64,000 bases of DNA from the NCBI RefSeq assembly GCF_000383595.1, contig NZ_KB911581.1, positions 992,001 through 1,056,000 of the forward strand, in the 5' to 3' direction. Below, piece by piece: positions 33,128-41,567 of the stretch. The first letter of the stretch is position 1; each line of letters begins with the position of its first letter. The notes under the pieces were generated by a model. That model did no database searches, was not told the DNA's origin, and saw nothing but the letters and a program-made list of their open reading frames with translations. Origin of the DNA: Streptomyces bottropensis ATCC 25435. GTDB taxonomy: Bacteria; Actinomycetota; Actinomycetes; Streptomycetales; Streptomycetaceae. The position numbers were made by a program, and so were the translations under genes.

Positions 33128-33145
33128 GAAGGGACCTGGAGACAG

Positions 33146-34225
33146 ATGACGTACATGAACCGCCTTCGCCTGCCCGCGCTCGGGATCCTCGCCGGAGCGC
33201 TGCTGTCCACGGCCGTGGCCGTGCACCCGGCCTCGGCGCACGGGCCTCATTCCGGCCCGTCGTTGAGGGCGCTCGCCGACCGCGCCGGCGTACGCATCGG
33301 GACGGCCGTCGACATGGCGGCCCTCGCGGCCGACCGGACGTACCGCAGGACGACGGTCCGTGAGTTCGACTCGGTGACCGCCGAGAACGTCATGAAGTGG
33401 GAGTCGGTGGAGCCGCAGCGCGGTGTGTACGACTGGAAGGCCGCCGACGACCTGGTTCGCTTCGCGCGCACGAACGGGCAGGTCGTCCGCGGCCACACCC
33501 TCGTCTGGCACAGCCAGCTGCCGGCCTGGCTGACGGCCGGGGTGACGGACGGGTCGATCGGCCCGGCCGAGCTGCGCGGCATCCTCCGCAAGCACATCAC
33601 CACCGAGGTGAAGCGGTACAAGGGGAAGATCCAGCAGTGGGACGTGGTGAACGAGGTCTTCGAGGAGGACGGCAGCCCGCGGAACTCGATCTGGCTGCGT
33701 GAGCTGGGGCCGTCATACATCGCGGACGCCTTCCGCTGGGCCCACGCCGCCGACCCGAAGGCGAAGCTCTTCCTCAACGACTACAACGTGGAGGGCGTCA
33801 ACGCGAAGTCCACGGCGTACTACGAACTGGCGAAGCGGTTGCGTGCCGAGGGTGTGCCGGTGCAGGGGTTCGGTGCGCAGGGGCATCTGGCGATCCAGTA
33901 CGGCTTCCCGGGCCAGGTGGCGGACAACCTCGCCCGCTTCGGGGCGCTGGGGATGCGGACGGCGTTCACGGAGGTGGACGTGCGGATGATCCTGCCGGTG
34001 GACGAGACGAAGGCGGCGACTCAGGCGAGTTACTACCGGCGGCTGCTGGACGCCTGCCTGGGGGCGCGGAGCTGCACGTCGTTCACGGTGTGGGGCTTCA
34101 CGGACAAGTACTCATGGGTGCCGGGGGTCTTCGACGGCGAAGGCTCGGCCACGCCGATGGACGAGGAGTACGGGCGGAAGGCAGCGTACGGGGCGTTGCG
34201 GGAGGGGCTGGCGGCGGGGCGGTGA
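33146..34225 (+). CDS. Secreted GH10 endo-1,4-beta-xylanase
   Basis: A 359-residue secreted xylanase. It has a Sec-type signal peptide (NRLRLPALGILAGALLSTAVAV, cleavage near ASAHG). The (beta/alpha)8 catalytic domain contains TAENVMKWESVEP, GHTLVWHSQLPAWL, the acid/base Glu in WDVVNEVF and the nucleophile Glu in TEVDVRM, and ends with TVWGFTDKYSWVPG. There is no carbohydrate-binding module, so it is a minimal single-domain enzyme. It is co-transcribed with the GH115 gene (18-base gap) and converges on the gene pair that follows. Confidence 0.95.
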   Translation: MTYMNRLRLPALGILAGALLSTAVAVHPASAHGPHSGPSLRALADRAGVRIGTAVDMAALAADRTYRRTTVREFDSVTAENVMKWESVEPQRGVYDWKAADDLVRFARTNGQVVRGHTLVWHSQLPAWLTAGVTDGSIGPAELRGILRKHITTEVKRYKGKIQQWDVVNEVFEEDGSPRNSIWLRELGPSYIADAFRWAHAADPKAKLFLNDYNVEGVNAKSTAYYELAKRLRAEGVPVQGFGAQGHLAIQYGFPGQVADNLARFGALGMRTAFTEVDVRMILPVDETKAATQASYYRRLLDACLGARSCTSFTVWGFTDKYSWVPGVFDGEGSATPMDEEYGRKAAYGALREGLAAGR

Positions 34226-34243
34226 GCGAGCGCCGTATGGGGT

Positions 34244-34501
34244 TCAAAAGCCCAGGTACGTGATCTGAACGATGTAGACGCGTTCGCTGCGCACGACGAG
34301 CTGGTAGGTGAACATGCCTCCGGAGACGATGATGTCGCCGCCCTTCGGGTCGATCCCGTCATGGGCCCGGCCGTGGATGTGGAGCGCTTCGGCGGCCCTG
34401 ACCAGCTCGTCCGCCTTCACTTCCACCTCGGCGAGGAACTCGGCGGGAGCCGTACGGGCCGTTTCCTCCGCCCCGAAGGCGTACTCCCACTTCCAGCTCA
34501 C
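34244..34501 (-). CDS. Small RelE-like protein, possible toxin-like partner
   Basis: 85 residues. The sequence (MSWKWEYAFGAEETARTAPAE, then GGDIIVSGGMFTYQLVVRSERVYIVQITYLGF) has the helix-then-beta-hairpin pattern of compact RelE/ParE-fold proteins, without a clear set of catalytic residues. Its start overlaps the stop of the upstream DUF6247 gene by four bases (ATGA), as in many toxin-antitoxin pairs. Toxicity is not shown by the sequence. The gene converges on the xylanase gene with only 18 bases between stops. Confidence 0.6.
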   Translation of the reverse strand: MSWKWEYAFGAEETARTAPAEFLAEVEVKADELVRAAEALHIHGRAHDGIDPKGGDIIVSGGMFTYQLVVRSERVYIVQITYLGF

Positions 34502-34845
34502 CCGCGCACTGCCTTCATCGCTTCGTCCAGGACGGTGCTCAGTTCCCGGAGGGCCTCCCGGGCGATGACCGGATCCTCGTGTTCCAGGTTGCTCTTCGCG
34601 CGGGCGTGCCGAGAGGACAGGTCAGGGCGGCGGGCGATCTCGATGTCTCTGGCCCACACCAGGACCCAGCTCTGCACAGGGCTGAGGGACTGCCATTCGA
34701 CCGCCTTGGCGAAGGCCTCGTCCTTCGTGGCCTGCATCTCCTCAAGACGCCTGGGGTCTACGACCGCGAGGGCCGCGCGCAACGCGTCGGGGGTCGGCTC
34801 AGGGCGGGGGATCAGCTCGTTTCCGTGGTCGGCTTGAGTGCTCAT
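34498..34845 (-). CDS. DUF6247 family protein
   Basis: 115 residues from ATG 34845, which has SD GGAGG. It resembles the Streptomyces DUF6247 family: an N-terminal PEPTPDALRAALAVVDPRRL block, a helix ending in SPVQSWVLVWARDIEI ARRPDL, and a C-terminal helix EALRELSTVLDEAMKAVRG. The family is commonly paired with a RelE-like small protein, as here, and is a plausible antitoxin-like partner. The function is not established. Confidence 0.7.
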   Translation of the reverse strand: MSTQADHGNELIPRPEPTPDALRAALAVVDPRRLEEMQATKDEAFAKAVEWQSLSPVQSWVLVWARDIEIARRPDLSSRHARAKSNLEHEDPVIAREALRELSTVLDEAMKAVRG

Positions 34846-34932
34846 GGTGTCCTCCAGGGAGTGCCCCGGACAGGCTATCCGCGTTGCGTGAGCCATGGAT
34901 GGCTGTGCCTCTCGTAGTCGGAGAACGGCGTG

Positions 34933-35811
34933 TCAGGCAACGTCGGGAAAGGATTCCCGGCAGTCACGGCAGCGGCTTCCCTTCGGGCCCCGGAAGCCGC
35001 GGTCACATCCGTCGCAGTTCGTGACCTCGTACTGGACGAGTGGCGGTGACGCCGGGGCGCGGAACGGCGGCAGGGGTGGCAGCCGGTCCGTGAGCCGGTG
35101 GGCCAGGAGGGCGGCCGGGCGGTGGAGCGGTTCGTTCGGGAGGCCGCCGGTCAGGGCGTGTCGTACGGCGGTGGGGGTGAGGTCGCGCTCCAGCCAGGCA
35201 GCCACGCCCGGGGCGAGATGGGCGGTGTCGCAGGCTGAGAGGAGCAGCCGGGGGTCCGTGCGGCGCAGGTCGGCGAGGAGGTCGGTGGCGGTCTGGAGGA
35301 GGGTGGGGGAGCGGTAGGCGGGTTGGGGAACGGCGGGGAGCGGCTTGCGGCGTGCCTTCTCCTTCCGGGGCGCGCTGTTACGGCGTACGTCGTCCCGGCG
35401 TACGGGCTCGTCCTCCGCCTGGGTGCGGCCGGGCTGGTTGCAGGAGATCGTGCGGGTGACGATCCGGCCGCCGGGGGTGCGTACGCGCTCCCGGCGCAGG
35501 TACCCGTGGTCCTGCAACTCGTGCAGGGCGGCGGCGATCCGCTTCGCGCCCTCCTTGAAGCGGGCGGTGAGGCTCTTGATGTCGACGTGGGCGCCTTTCG
35601 GCAGCGACTGGATGTGAGCCCCCAGCCCGATCGCGAGGAGCGACAGCTCCGGGTGCTGGGCGAGGTGGTTGCCGATCACCGTGAAACGGGCGGTGTGGCG
35701 GGTGTGGTCGTGGATCAGACCGCCGCCGGAGTGGCTCTGCCGGTTCGGGTGGTTGTTGTCGCCAACCCGGGCGTGGGCGCGCGAGGGCGCGCTAGGGTTC
35801 TGCGTATCCAT
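34933..35811 (-). CDS. Helix-turn-helix protein with C-terminal zinc ribbon
   Basis: 292 residues. Residues about 40-125 form a winged-helix-like domain (RFTVIGNHLAQHPELSLLAIGL, SLTARFKEGAKRIAAALHEL, then GYLRRERVRTPGGRIVTRT). A basic and Pro-rich linker and a helical region (LLADLRRTDPRLLLSACDTAHLAPGVAAWL) follow. The last 30 residues have CDGCDRGF and CRDC, a four-Cys zinc ribbon. This type is abundant in Streptomyces as a putative transcription or replication-initiation-like regulator of unknown target. The start could be a little downstream, since the first 30 residues are not conserved. Confidence 0.75.
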   Translation of the reverse strand: MDTQNPSAPSRAHARVGDNNHPNRQSHSGGGLIHDHTRHTARFTVIGNHLAQHPELSLLAIGLGAHIQSLPKGAHVDIKSLTARFKEGAKRIAAALHELQDHGYLRRERVRTPGGRIVTRTISCNQPGRTQAEDEPVRRDDVRRNSAPRKEKARRKPLPAVPQPAYRSPTLLQTATDLLADLRRTDPRLLLSACDTAHLAPGVAAWLERDLTPTAVRHALTGGLPNEPLHRPAALLAHRLTDRLPPLPPFRAPASPPLVQYEVTNCDGCDRGFRGPKGSRCRDCRESFPDVA

Positions 35812-35971
35812 CGGGAAGGGTCTCGTCTTCCTTGGTGGTCAGGCCCTCGCACTGGGATTGCCGTCCCGGCGGGGGCCGTCGTCTGTCTGCGATTGGTGTG
35901 CGGTTGCGGTGTCCTGCTGCGCTGAGAGTAAGGGCATCAACCGGCCCCGAATCCAGCCGAGTCGGCGATGT

Positions 35972-36526
35972 TCACCCGCGAGGGTGAGACGGCCTGACGG
36001 GCGGGAGGAGGGGTGGGGTTTGGTCGGGTTCTTTCTCTCCCCGGTCCTTTGAGGAAAGACCGCACGTCGCACCGGAGCACACATCCGCGGGTTCCGGTTC
36101 CTGTCGGACGCCGACCTCGGCCCAGACCGTCTTGCGCGGCGGCAGCCCCGGCGCGGTGCCCCAGCGGTCGGCCAGCGCCTCGACGAGGAGGAGGCCCCGG
36201 CCGGACTCGGCGTCCGGGGAGGGGCGTTGGGCTGTGGGCAGCCGTTCACCACGCGTGTCCGTGACCTCGATGCGGAGGGTGCCGCCGATCACGTAGAGCG
36301 TGAGTCCGAAGTCGCGGCCCTGTACCCGCCCGTGCGTGGCCGCGTTGGCAGCCAGCTCGGCGACGATGTGCCGCGCCGGGTCCAACGGCAGCCCCCAGGC
36401 GCGCAGTTGCTCCGTCGCCAGCAGGCGGGCGAGACGGGCTCCGCGTGGTGTGGGGGACAGCCGCACGCTGAAGTTGCGGATGGGGCTGTGCGGTTCGGCC
36501 TCAGGGGCGGCGGTTTCCGTATTCAC
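35972..36526 (-). CDS. ATP-binding (HATPase) anti-sigma-like regulator
   Basis: 184 residues with a GHKL fold like RsbW/SpoIIAB. The N-box is HIVAELAANAATHG, the G1-like box is VTDTRGERLP, and the G2 box is ESGRGLLLVEAL. The GTG start at 36526 is used. The Cys-containing C-terminal tail is low complexity. In Streptomyces such ATPases often accompany XRE/DUF397 gene pairs. Here that pair begins 155 bases away, divergently, which supports a shared regulatory circuit. Its protein kinase substrate or partner is unknown. Confidence 0.85.
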   Translation of the reverse strand: MNTETAAPEAEPHSPIRNFSVRLSPTPRGARLARLLATEQLRAWGLPLDPARHIVAELAANAATHGRVQGRDFGLTLYVIGGTLRIEVTDTRGERLPTAQRPSPDAESGRGLLLVEALADRWGTAPGLPPRKTVWAEVGVRQEPEPADVCSGATCGLSSKDRGEKEPDQTPPLLPPVRPSHPRG

Positions 36527-36681
36527 GTCACTCAGCGTGGCGGTGCGTGCGTACCGTGAACAGTGACTGCGCCGGTACGTACGGTTACTGTCCAGGGCTT
36601 GTCCGGCGCTGTCCAGCCTGTCCGGAACCGTTGCACGGGTAGGGGGCGTCGAGTCACTGCGGTACGGCGGAGAGGTGCGCG

Positions 36682-37545
36682 ATGCACGTGGACGGGCTCA
36701 AGGACGCGACGGACGAGCCGGGTTGGGAGGTGGACCCCGACGATGACTGGGGCGTCGCGGTCGTCGAGACCGTGGGGCGGCAGCTGAAGCTGAGGCGCGA
36801 GGCCGTCGGCATGCGGGTGGCCGACTTCGCGGTGGCCATCGGGTACGGCGAGGACCTGGTCTACAAGATCGAGGCCGGGAAGCGGATTCCCCGGCAGGAG
36901 TACCTGGACAAGTCCGACGAGGTGCTAACGGCGTGCGGGCTCATCTCGGCCACCTGGGAGGACGTGAAGAAGGTCCGGTACCCGAAGAAGGTGCGGGAGC
37001 TGGGGAAGCTGGAGGGGCAGGCGGTCGAGATCGCTCTGTACGAGTGCCACATCATCGCCGGGCTGCTGCAGACCCCGGAGCACGCGCGATCCGTGATCGG
37101 GGCAGCGCAACCGCCGTACCCGCCCGACGACGTGGAGCGCATGGTGGCTGCTCGTCTGGCCCGGCAGTCGGTCTTCGCACGTTCGCCGGCTCCGGCGGTC
37201 AGCTTCGTCCTGGAAGAGGGAGTCCTGCGGCGTCCCATCGGGGGCACAATGGCCTGGCGTCGACAGCTCGAACATCTGCTGGAGGTGGGGCGCTTGCACA
37301 ATGTCGTGCTTCAGGTCATGCCGATGAGCTGCGACACCCACTCCGGTCTGGACGGTCGGATCGAACTGCTGAAGTTCCCGGACGGAACGGCGGTCGGCCG
37401 CTCGGACGGCGCGTTCAACGGTCGCCCGACCTCCGAACCCAAGCACCTGCGCATCCTTGAACTGCGGTATGGCACGATCCGGGCCCAGGCTCTCTCACCA
37501 GGGGAGTCGCTGGCCTTCATCGAGCGATTGCTGGGAGAGACATGA
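36682..37545 (+). CDS. XRE-family regulator with DUF5753 domain
   Basis: 287 residues. The N-terminal helix-turn-helix is at about 33-90 (GRQLKLRREAVGMRVADFAV, YGEDLVYKIEAGKRIPRQEYL). The DUF5753 domain follows (EIALYECHIIAGLLQTPEHARS, then RQSVFARSPAPAVSFVLEEGVLRR, and HSGLDGRIELLKF). This is the WhiJ-like family whose members pair with a small DUF397 protein and often an ATPase. The DUF397 gene is coupled by ATGA. Such sets influence development or antibiotic production in some streptomycetes; the target here is unknown. Confidence 0.9.
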   Translation: MHVDGLKDATDEPGWEVDPDDDWGVAVVETVGRQLKLRREAVGMRVADFAVAIGYGEDLVYKIEAGKRIPRQEYLDKSDEVLTACGLISATWEDVKKVRYPKKVRELGKLEGQAVEIALYECHIIAGLLQTPEHARSVIGAAQPPYPPDDVERMVAARLARQSVFARSPAPAVSFVLEEGVLRRPIGGTMAWRRQLEHLLEVGRLHNVVLQVMPMSCDTHSGLDGRIELLKFPDGTAVGRSDGAFNGRPTSEPKHLRILELRYGTIRAQALSPGESLAFIERLLGET

Positions 37546-37751
37546 TCCGCAAGACCACTGCCGGGGATGCCTCGGAGCTGGCGTGGTTCAAGAGCAGCCA
37601 CAGCGGAGGCAACGACGGCAACTCCTGCGTCGAGGTCGCCATAACCCCCGGCACCGTCCACGTCCGCGACTCCAAGGACACACGGCTTCCTCGGCTCGCG
37701 CTCACGCCGTCCGCCTGGTCGGACTTCGTGTCGTACGCGACCGGGGGCTGA
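37542..37751 (+). CDS. DUF397 domain protein
   Basis: 69 residues with the standard DUF397 pattern: LAWFKSSHSGGNDGNSCVEVA, VHVRDSKDTRLPRL and SAWSDFVSYA (here ELAWFKSSHS is the opening). DUF397 proteins are small partners of XRE/DUF5753 regulators, as in the WhiJ/BldB type systems. The start overlaps the upstream stop as ATGA, which supports co-translation and complex formation. Confidence 0.93.
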   Translation: MIRKTTAGDASELAWFKSSHSGGNDGNSCVEVAITPGTVHVRDSKDTRLPRLALTPSAWSDFVSYATGG

Positions 37752-37922
37752 CGGCGTCTCGGATCCCGGTGATCAGACGGCCGACGGTTGCCCGCGGACG
37801 GCGGAAAGGCCGGGCCTGACCTTGGTGATCGCGGCGAAGTCGTCATCGACGATGTCGATCGCCGTGGGGTCACTCTTGGTACTCTGCCGCTTCCTGTAGG
37901 GCATCTGTTCGAAGAGGTGTGA

Positions 37923-38750
37923 ATGAAGTCAGGCAGACGGACCGTCGCGGTGGCCACGCTCGTGGGGGCGCTGGGATTCTCGGTGCTGAACGCGCCGGCG
38001 GCCCACGCGGCGGACACCGGTATCACCGTGTCGGACATCGTCATCAACAACGGCAAGCCGATCGTCGTCGGCACGTCGAAGGAGGTGGAGCCGTCCCTCT
38101 CCTTCAACATCGCCTTGCCCGCCGGGTACAGCACGTCCAACCCATCTCGCTACGACGCGTATCCCTTCCTCTACCGCGGCACCATGAAGACGGCGGCCAG
38201 CACCGGGGAGAACTTCATCGGGCCGGGCGGTTACACCTGCTACGAGATCGACTCCAAGCACGCCCGTTGTGAGGGCAACCTCTACATCGACCCGCACCCG
38301 AGCCAGGAACACGTCGACTCCAACAGTGACGCCACGACGTGGAAAGTCGGCGTCGCGCTGCGGCTGTGGACAGCGGACCACGGTCTCAAGGCCGGCGAGT
38401 ACGAGAAGCGGTCCAAGACCGTCCAGCTCAAGCGCGCGGCCAAGGTCACCGCCAACGCCTCGCCCGAGCCGGTCGTCAAGGGCAAGGCGGTCACCGTCAC
38501 GGGCAAGCTGACCCGGGCGAACTGGAGCACGAAGAAGTACAACGCCTACAGCGGGCGTACGGTCAGCCTGCAGTTCCGTGCCAAGGGCACCGACAGCTTC
38601 AAGACCGTCAAGAAGGGCACCACCAGCAGCACCGGTGCGCTGAAGGCCACGGTCCCCGCCTCCGTCGACGGTTCCTATCGCTGGGTGTACTACGGCAACT
38701 CGACGACCGGCGTCGCCACCAGCGCGGCGGACTACGTCGACGTGCGCTGA
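37923..38750 (+). CDS. Secreted protein of unknown function
   Basis: 275 residues. A Sec signal peptide (KSGRRTVAVATLVGALGFSVL, cleavage near AAHAAD) precedes a beta-rich region with two Cys (GGYTCYEIDSKHARCEG, possibly a disulphide). A C-terminal Ig-like bacterial domain follows (KVTANASPEPVVKGKAVTVTG, then GALKATVPASVDGSYRWVYYG). Related proteins are common in Streptomyces with no assigned activity. It stands alone between the DUF397 gene and a convergent RNA repair gene, with 18 bases between the stops. Confidence 0.8.
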   Translation: MKSGRRTVAVATLVGALGFSVLNAPAAHAADTGITVSDIVINNGKPIVVGTSKEVEPSLSFNIALPAGYSTSNPSRYDAYPFLYRGTMKTAASTGENFIGPGGYTCYEIDSKHARCEGNLYIDPHPSQEHVDSNSDATTWKVGVALRLWTADHGLKAGEYEKRSKTVQLKRAAKVTANASPEPVVKGKAVTVTGKLTRANWSTKKYNAYSGRTVSLQFRAKGTDSFKTVKKGTTSSTGALKATVPASVDGSYRWVYYGNSTTGVATSAADYVDVR

Positions 38751-38768
38751 CCCTCGCCGCCGAGGTGT

Positions 38769-41561
38769 TCAGCGGAGCGTCGGCACCTCGCCGCCCTCCG
38801 CCCGCGTGAGCGTGACCCCCGCCAGACCCCGTAGCCGACGGTCCGCCACGGCGGCCAGGGCATCGGCGGTCGGCGGGGTCGGGCCCAGGCCGATGGCATA
38901 GCGGGCGGGGGCCGTGGTGAAGGGGCGGGGCCAGGCGTGGCACCCGGGGGCCACCTCGGCGAGGTCGGTGACCAGGGCCCGCATCCTGCCCCGCACCCGG
39001 CCCTCGTCCGCGACCCCGGCCGGGCCCCCGCCCACCGTCACGATCGCCCAGGCGGCGTGGCGGCGGTGGAGCGGGGGAGGGGTGAGGAGGTCGGCCCACG
39101 AGGACCCCTCCTCCAGCAACTCCCAGGCCCGGAACAGCTCTTGGGTGATCAGGTCGCGCATGCCCGTGGTGACCTGGTCCGTGCAGGGGCGGACCGGAGC
39201 CGAGGGCGTCACGATGGTGAGAGGGAGCCGGCCGGAGGTGCCCCCGGGGCCTCCCACCGGCTCTCGCCAGTCCCATGCCGCCCACGTCGCGAAGAAGTGC
39301 CTCAGGAGGCCGTCCGGCGGCAGGTCTCCCGCCTCGCTCACCGTGCGGGCCGCCAGCACGGACCAGGCCAGGCCCGGCAGCCCGCCGAACGGCGCCGAGT
39401 CCAGCCCCCGCGCCCGCGCCCACGCCTTGACCTGCCTGGCCAACCCGGCGAAGGCCGGCTCGTGGCCGCCCACCGAGGCCAGCACCGCTTCCGCGTCGCT
39501 CACCGCGCTGAGCGCGACCGCCGCCGCCTCGCCCAGCTCCGTCCGGCGGGCCACGGCCTCCACCGGGTCCAGCGAGCCGGTGGCCACGACGGCCAGGTCC
39601 ACGTTCACGCCGTCGAGCCGCAGCCGCAGACCGGGGACGCGTGCTCCGACCACCTCGCGCACGTCGACGGCCTCGCGCAACTCCCGCTGCACAGAGGTGA
39701 GTTCAGCTGTTCCGGGCAGCGCCGCCACCAGGTCCAGATCCGCGCCGGGCAGAGCGCAGCCCATGCGCCGAGAGCCGACGACGTGGACGACACCGCCGGG
39801 GAACGCGTCGGCGACGAGGCGGGTGATCCGGTCGGCGACGCCGACCTCCCCCTCCCCCTCGGCCCTGTGAAGCACCGGCTCCTCCTCGGCCCAGCTCACC
39901 TCACCCGTCCCCAGGCTCACCGTCCCCCGCACGCGCATCGGCTCGTCCCCGCGTCGCGACAGCAGCGCCAGCTCGCCGACCCTGGCCGACAGGGGGCCGA
40001 GCCGGGCCGCGCAGACGGCGGCCAGGGCGTTCGGGTCGGTGGTGCGGCCCAGGCTCAGATGCGGCGTGAACCCCTCCTGACGGCCCTGGCAGCGCGGGAA
40101 GTGGCGTACGAGGGTGCTGTGCAGCTCGGCCCAGGGCCCCTCACCGGCCGCCGCCGGGTCCAGCCACACCGTCGCGTCGTCCCGGTGGCCGAACCAGTGC
40201 ACGCCCTCCAGCCGGACGTCGAACGGGGTGGTCGCGGCCGGCATCGACGCCGCGAGCACCGAGGCCGCCTGCTCGAAGGCGTGTTCCGGTACGAAGCCGA
40301 AGAGGACGTTCACATGGGGAGGCCAGCGGTGGATCTGCGGGTCGTGGTCACGGCGGATGTCCTGCAGCGGCGGCCACAGCTCCTCGGGCGGCAGCCACGC
40401 CAGAGCCGTACGGGCGGTCGTCGGTACGTCGAGGCGCGCGGCGGCCGGGGCCGGGGAGCCGGGCCCCACCTCCGCCCGTACGCCGTAGTGGTCCGAGACG
40501 AACAGCCCGTCCCGCGTGGGCGTGTCCCCGTACAGCTCGGCCGAGCGCACCTCCAGCCCCTGCCCGCGCACCAGCACCCGGTCCAGCCGGGAGGCCCGCC
40601 CCGTCAGGGACGAGACCGCCGCCAGGGGGTTGGCGCCCGGGTCGAACGTCGGCGTCATGTCGGCCGGACCGTGCGCCTCGCTCCACGCGTCCCGCATGCC
40701 GAGCGTCGCCTGGGGTGTGTCGCCGCCGTCGTTGAAGTCGCCGAGGAGGAGCAGATCGGCGTCCAGGCCCGCGAACCCCTCGGCCATACGGGCGAGTTCG
40801 GCGGTCCGGCGACCCGCTCCGTCGGCGGAGTGGTCGCTGCTCAGATGCGTCGCCGCCACGACGAGGGGGCGTGCGCCGGTCTCCACGACCACGGCGGTCA
40901 CCGCCTTGTGCGGGCCCAGCGCGTGGAAGGCCGCCTCGCGCACCGGCAGCCGGCTCAGCAGCAGCAGACCGCAGCCGTCCACGTCCCGCCCGCGCGGGTC
41001 CGTCCCCAGCGTCCAGCCCGCCCGCACCCACGGCTCGCGCAGCAGCATCGCCAGCAGCTCCGCCTCGACCTCCTGCAACGCGATGACGTCGACCTCGGCC
41101 TCGCACAGGGCCCGCAGCAGCAGCGGCCTGCGCCGGGCGCTGTCGATGCGGTCGGCGTCGTAGCGGTCCCAGAGGGTGTTCCAGGTCAGCACCCGCACGC
41201 TTGCCACGCCGGCCTCGTATCCGGCGCCCTCGGGCGTGCGCCGGGGCACCCACTCCTCTGCGTCCCACGCGTGCGGCGTGCGCGCCGTGAAGAACGGCGC
41301 CCGGAGCAGCCGGGTCTCCCGGACGCGCCCCGCCTCCGTCGCGTCGATCCGGTCCACACCCGTCGCCCGGTCCCAGACCACCTCGCCGTCCGCCTCGACG
41401 AACAGCACCCGGTGCCACGGGATCTCCCCGCCGGGCACGAACGCGGGCAGCGGGACCCGCTTGGGCGCGGCGCCCCGCTGCAGGACGCCGAACACGAAGC
41501 GCGCCGGGTCGAAGCGCGCGTCCCAGCGCACCCGGTGATAGATCTCCTCGCTCGTCCGCAC
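38769..41561 (-). CDS. Multidomain RNA repair protein: MJ1316, EEP, LigT-like and nucleotidyltransferase
   Basis: 930 residues in four modules. Residues 1-80 resemble the MJ1316/DUF504 domain ([21 protein letters not shown]). Residues 120-365 are an endonuclease/exonuclease/phosphatase domain with [23 protein letters not shown] and SDHYGV. Residues 385-555 look like a 2H phosphoesterase, with an HVN motif at 416-418 (replacing the usual HxT/S) and HLSLG at 501. Residues 575-760 are a polymerase-beta-type nucleotidyltransferase (GSRRMG, with D608 and D610 in GADLDL), followed by a helical tail. The GTG start at 41561 has SD TGAGGAA. It lies 6 bases after an RNA ligase-kinase gene, so both likely mend cleaved RNA. 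Confidence 0.85.
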   Translation of the reverse strand: MRTSEEIYHRVRWDARFDPARFVFGVLQRGAAPKRVPLPAFVPGGEIPWHRVLFVEADGEVVWDRATGVDRIDATEAGRVRETRLLRAPFFTARTPHAWDAEEWVPRRTPEGAGYEAGVASVRVLTWNTLWDRYDADRIDSARRRPLLLRALCEAEVDVIALQEVEAELLAMLLREPWVRAGWTLGTDPRGRDVDGCGLLLLSRLPVREAAFHALGPHKAVTAVVVETGARPLVVAATHLSSDHSADGAGRRTAELARMAEGFAGLDADLLLLGDFNDGGDTPQATLGMRDAWSEAHGPADMTPTFDPGANPLAAVSSLTGRASRLDRVLVRGQGLEVRSAELYGDTPTRDGLFVSDHYGVRAEVGPGSPAPAAARLDVPTTARTALAWLPPEELWPPLQDIRRDHDPQIHRWPPHVNVLFGFVPEHAFEQAASVLAASMPAATTPFDVRLEGVHWFGHRDDATVWLDPAAAGEGPWAELHSTLVRHFPRCQGRQEGFTPHLSLGRTTDPNALAAVCAARLGPLSARVGELALLSRRGDEPMRVRGTVSLGTGEVSWAEEEPVLHRAEGEGEVGVADRITRLVADAFPGGVVHVVGSRRMGCALPGADLDLVAALPGTAELTSVQRELREAVDVREVVGARVPGLRLRLDGVNVDLAVVATGSLDPVEAVARRTELGEAAAVALSAVSDAEAVLASVGGHEPAFAGLARQVKAWARARGLDSAPFGGLPGLAWSVLAARTVSEAGDLPPDGLLRHFFATWAAWDWREPVGGPGGTSGRLPLTIVTPSAPVRPCTDQVTTGMRDLITQELFRAWELLEEGSSWADLLTPPPLHRRHAAWAIVTVGGGPAGVADEGRVRGRMRALVTDLAEVAPGCHAWPRPFTTAPARYAIGLGPTPPTADALAAVADRRLRGLAGVTLTRAEGGEVPTLR

Positions 41562-41567
41562 GGTTCC

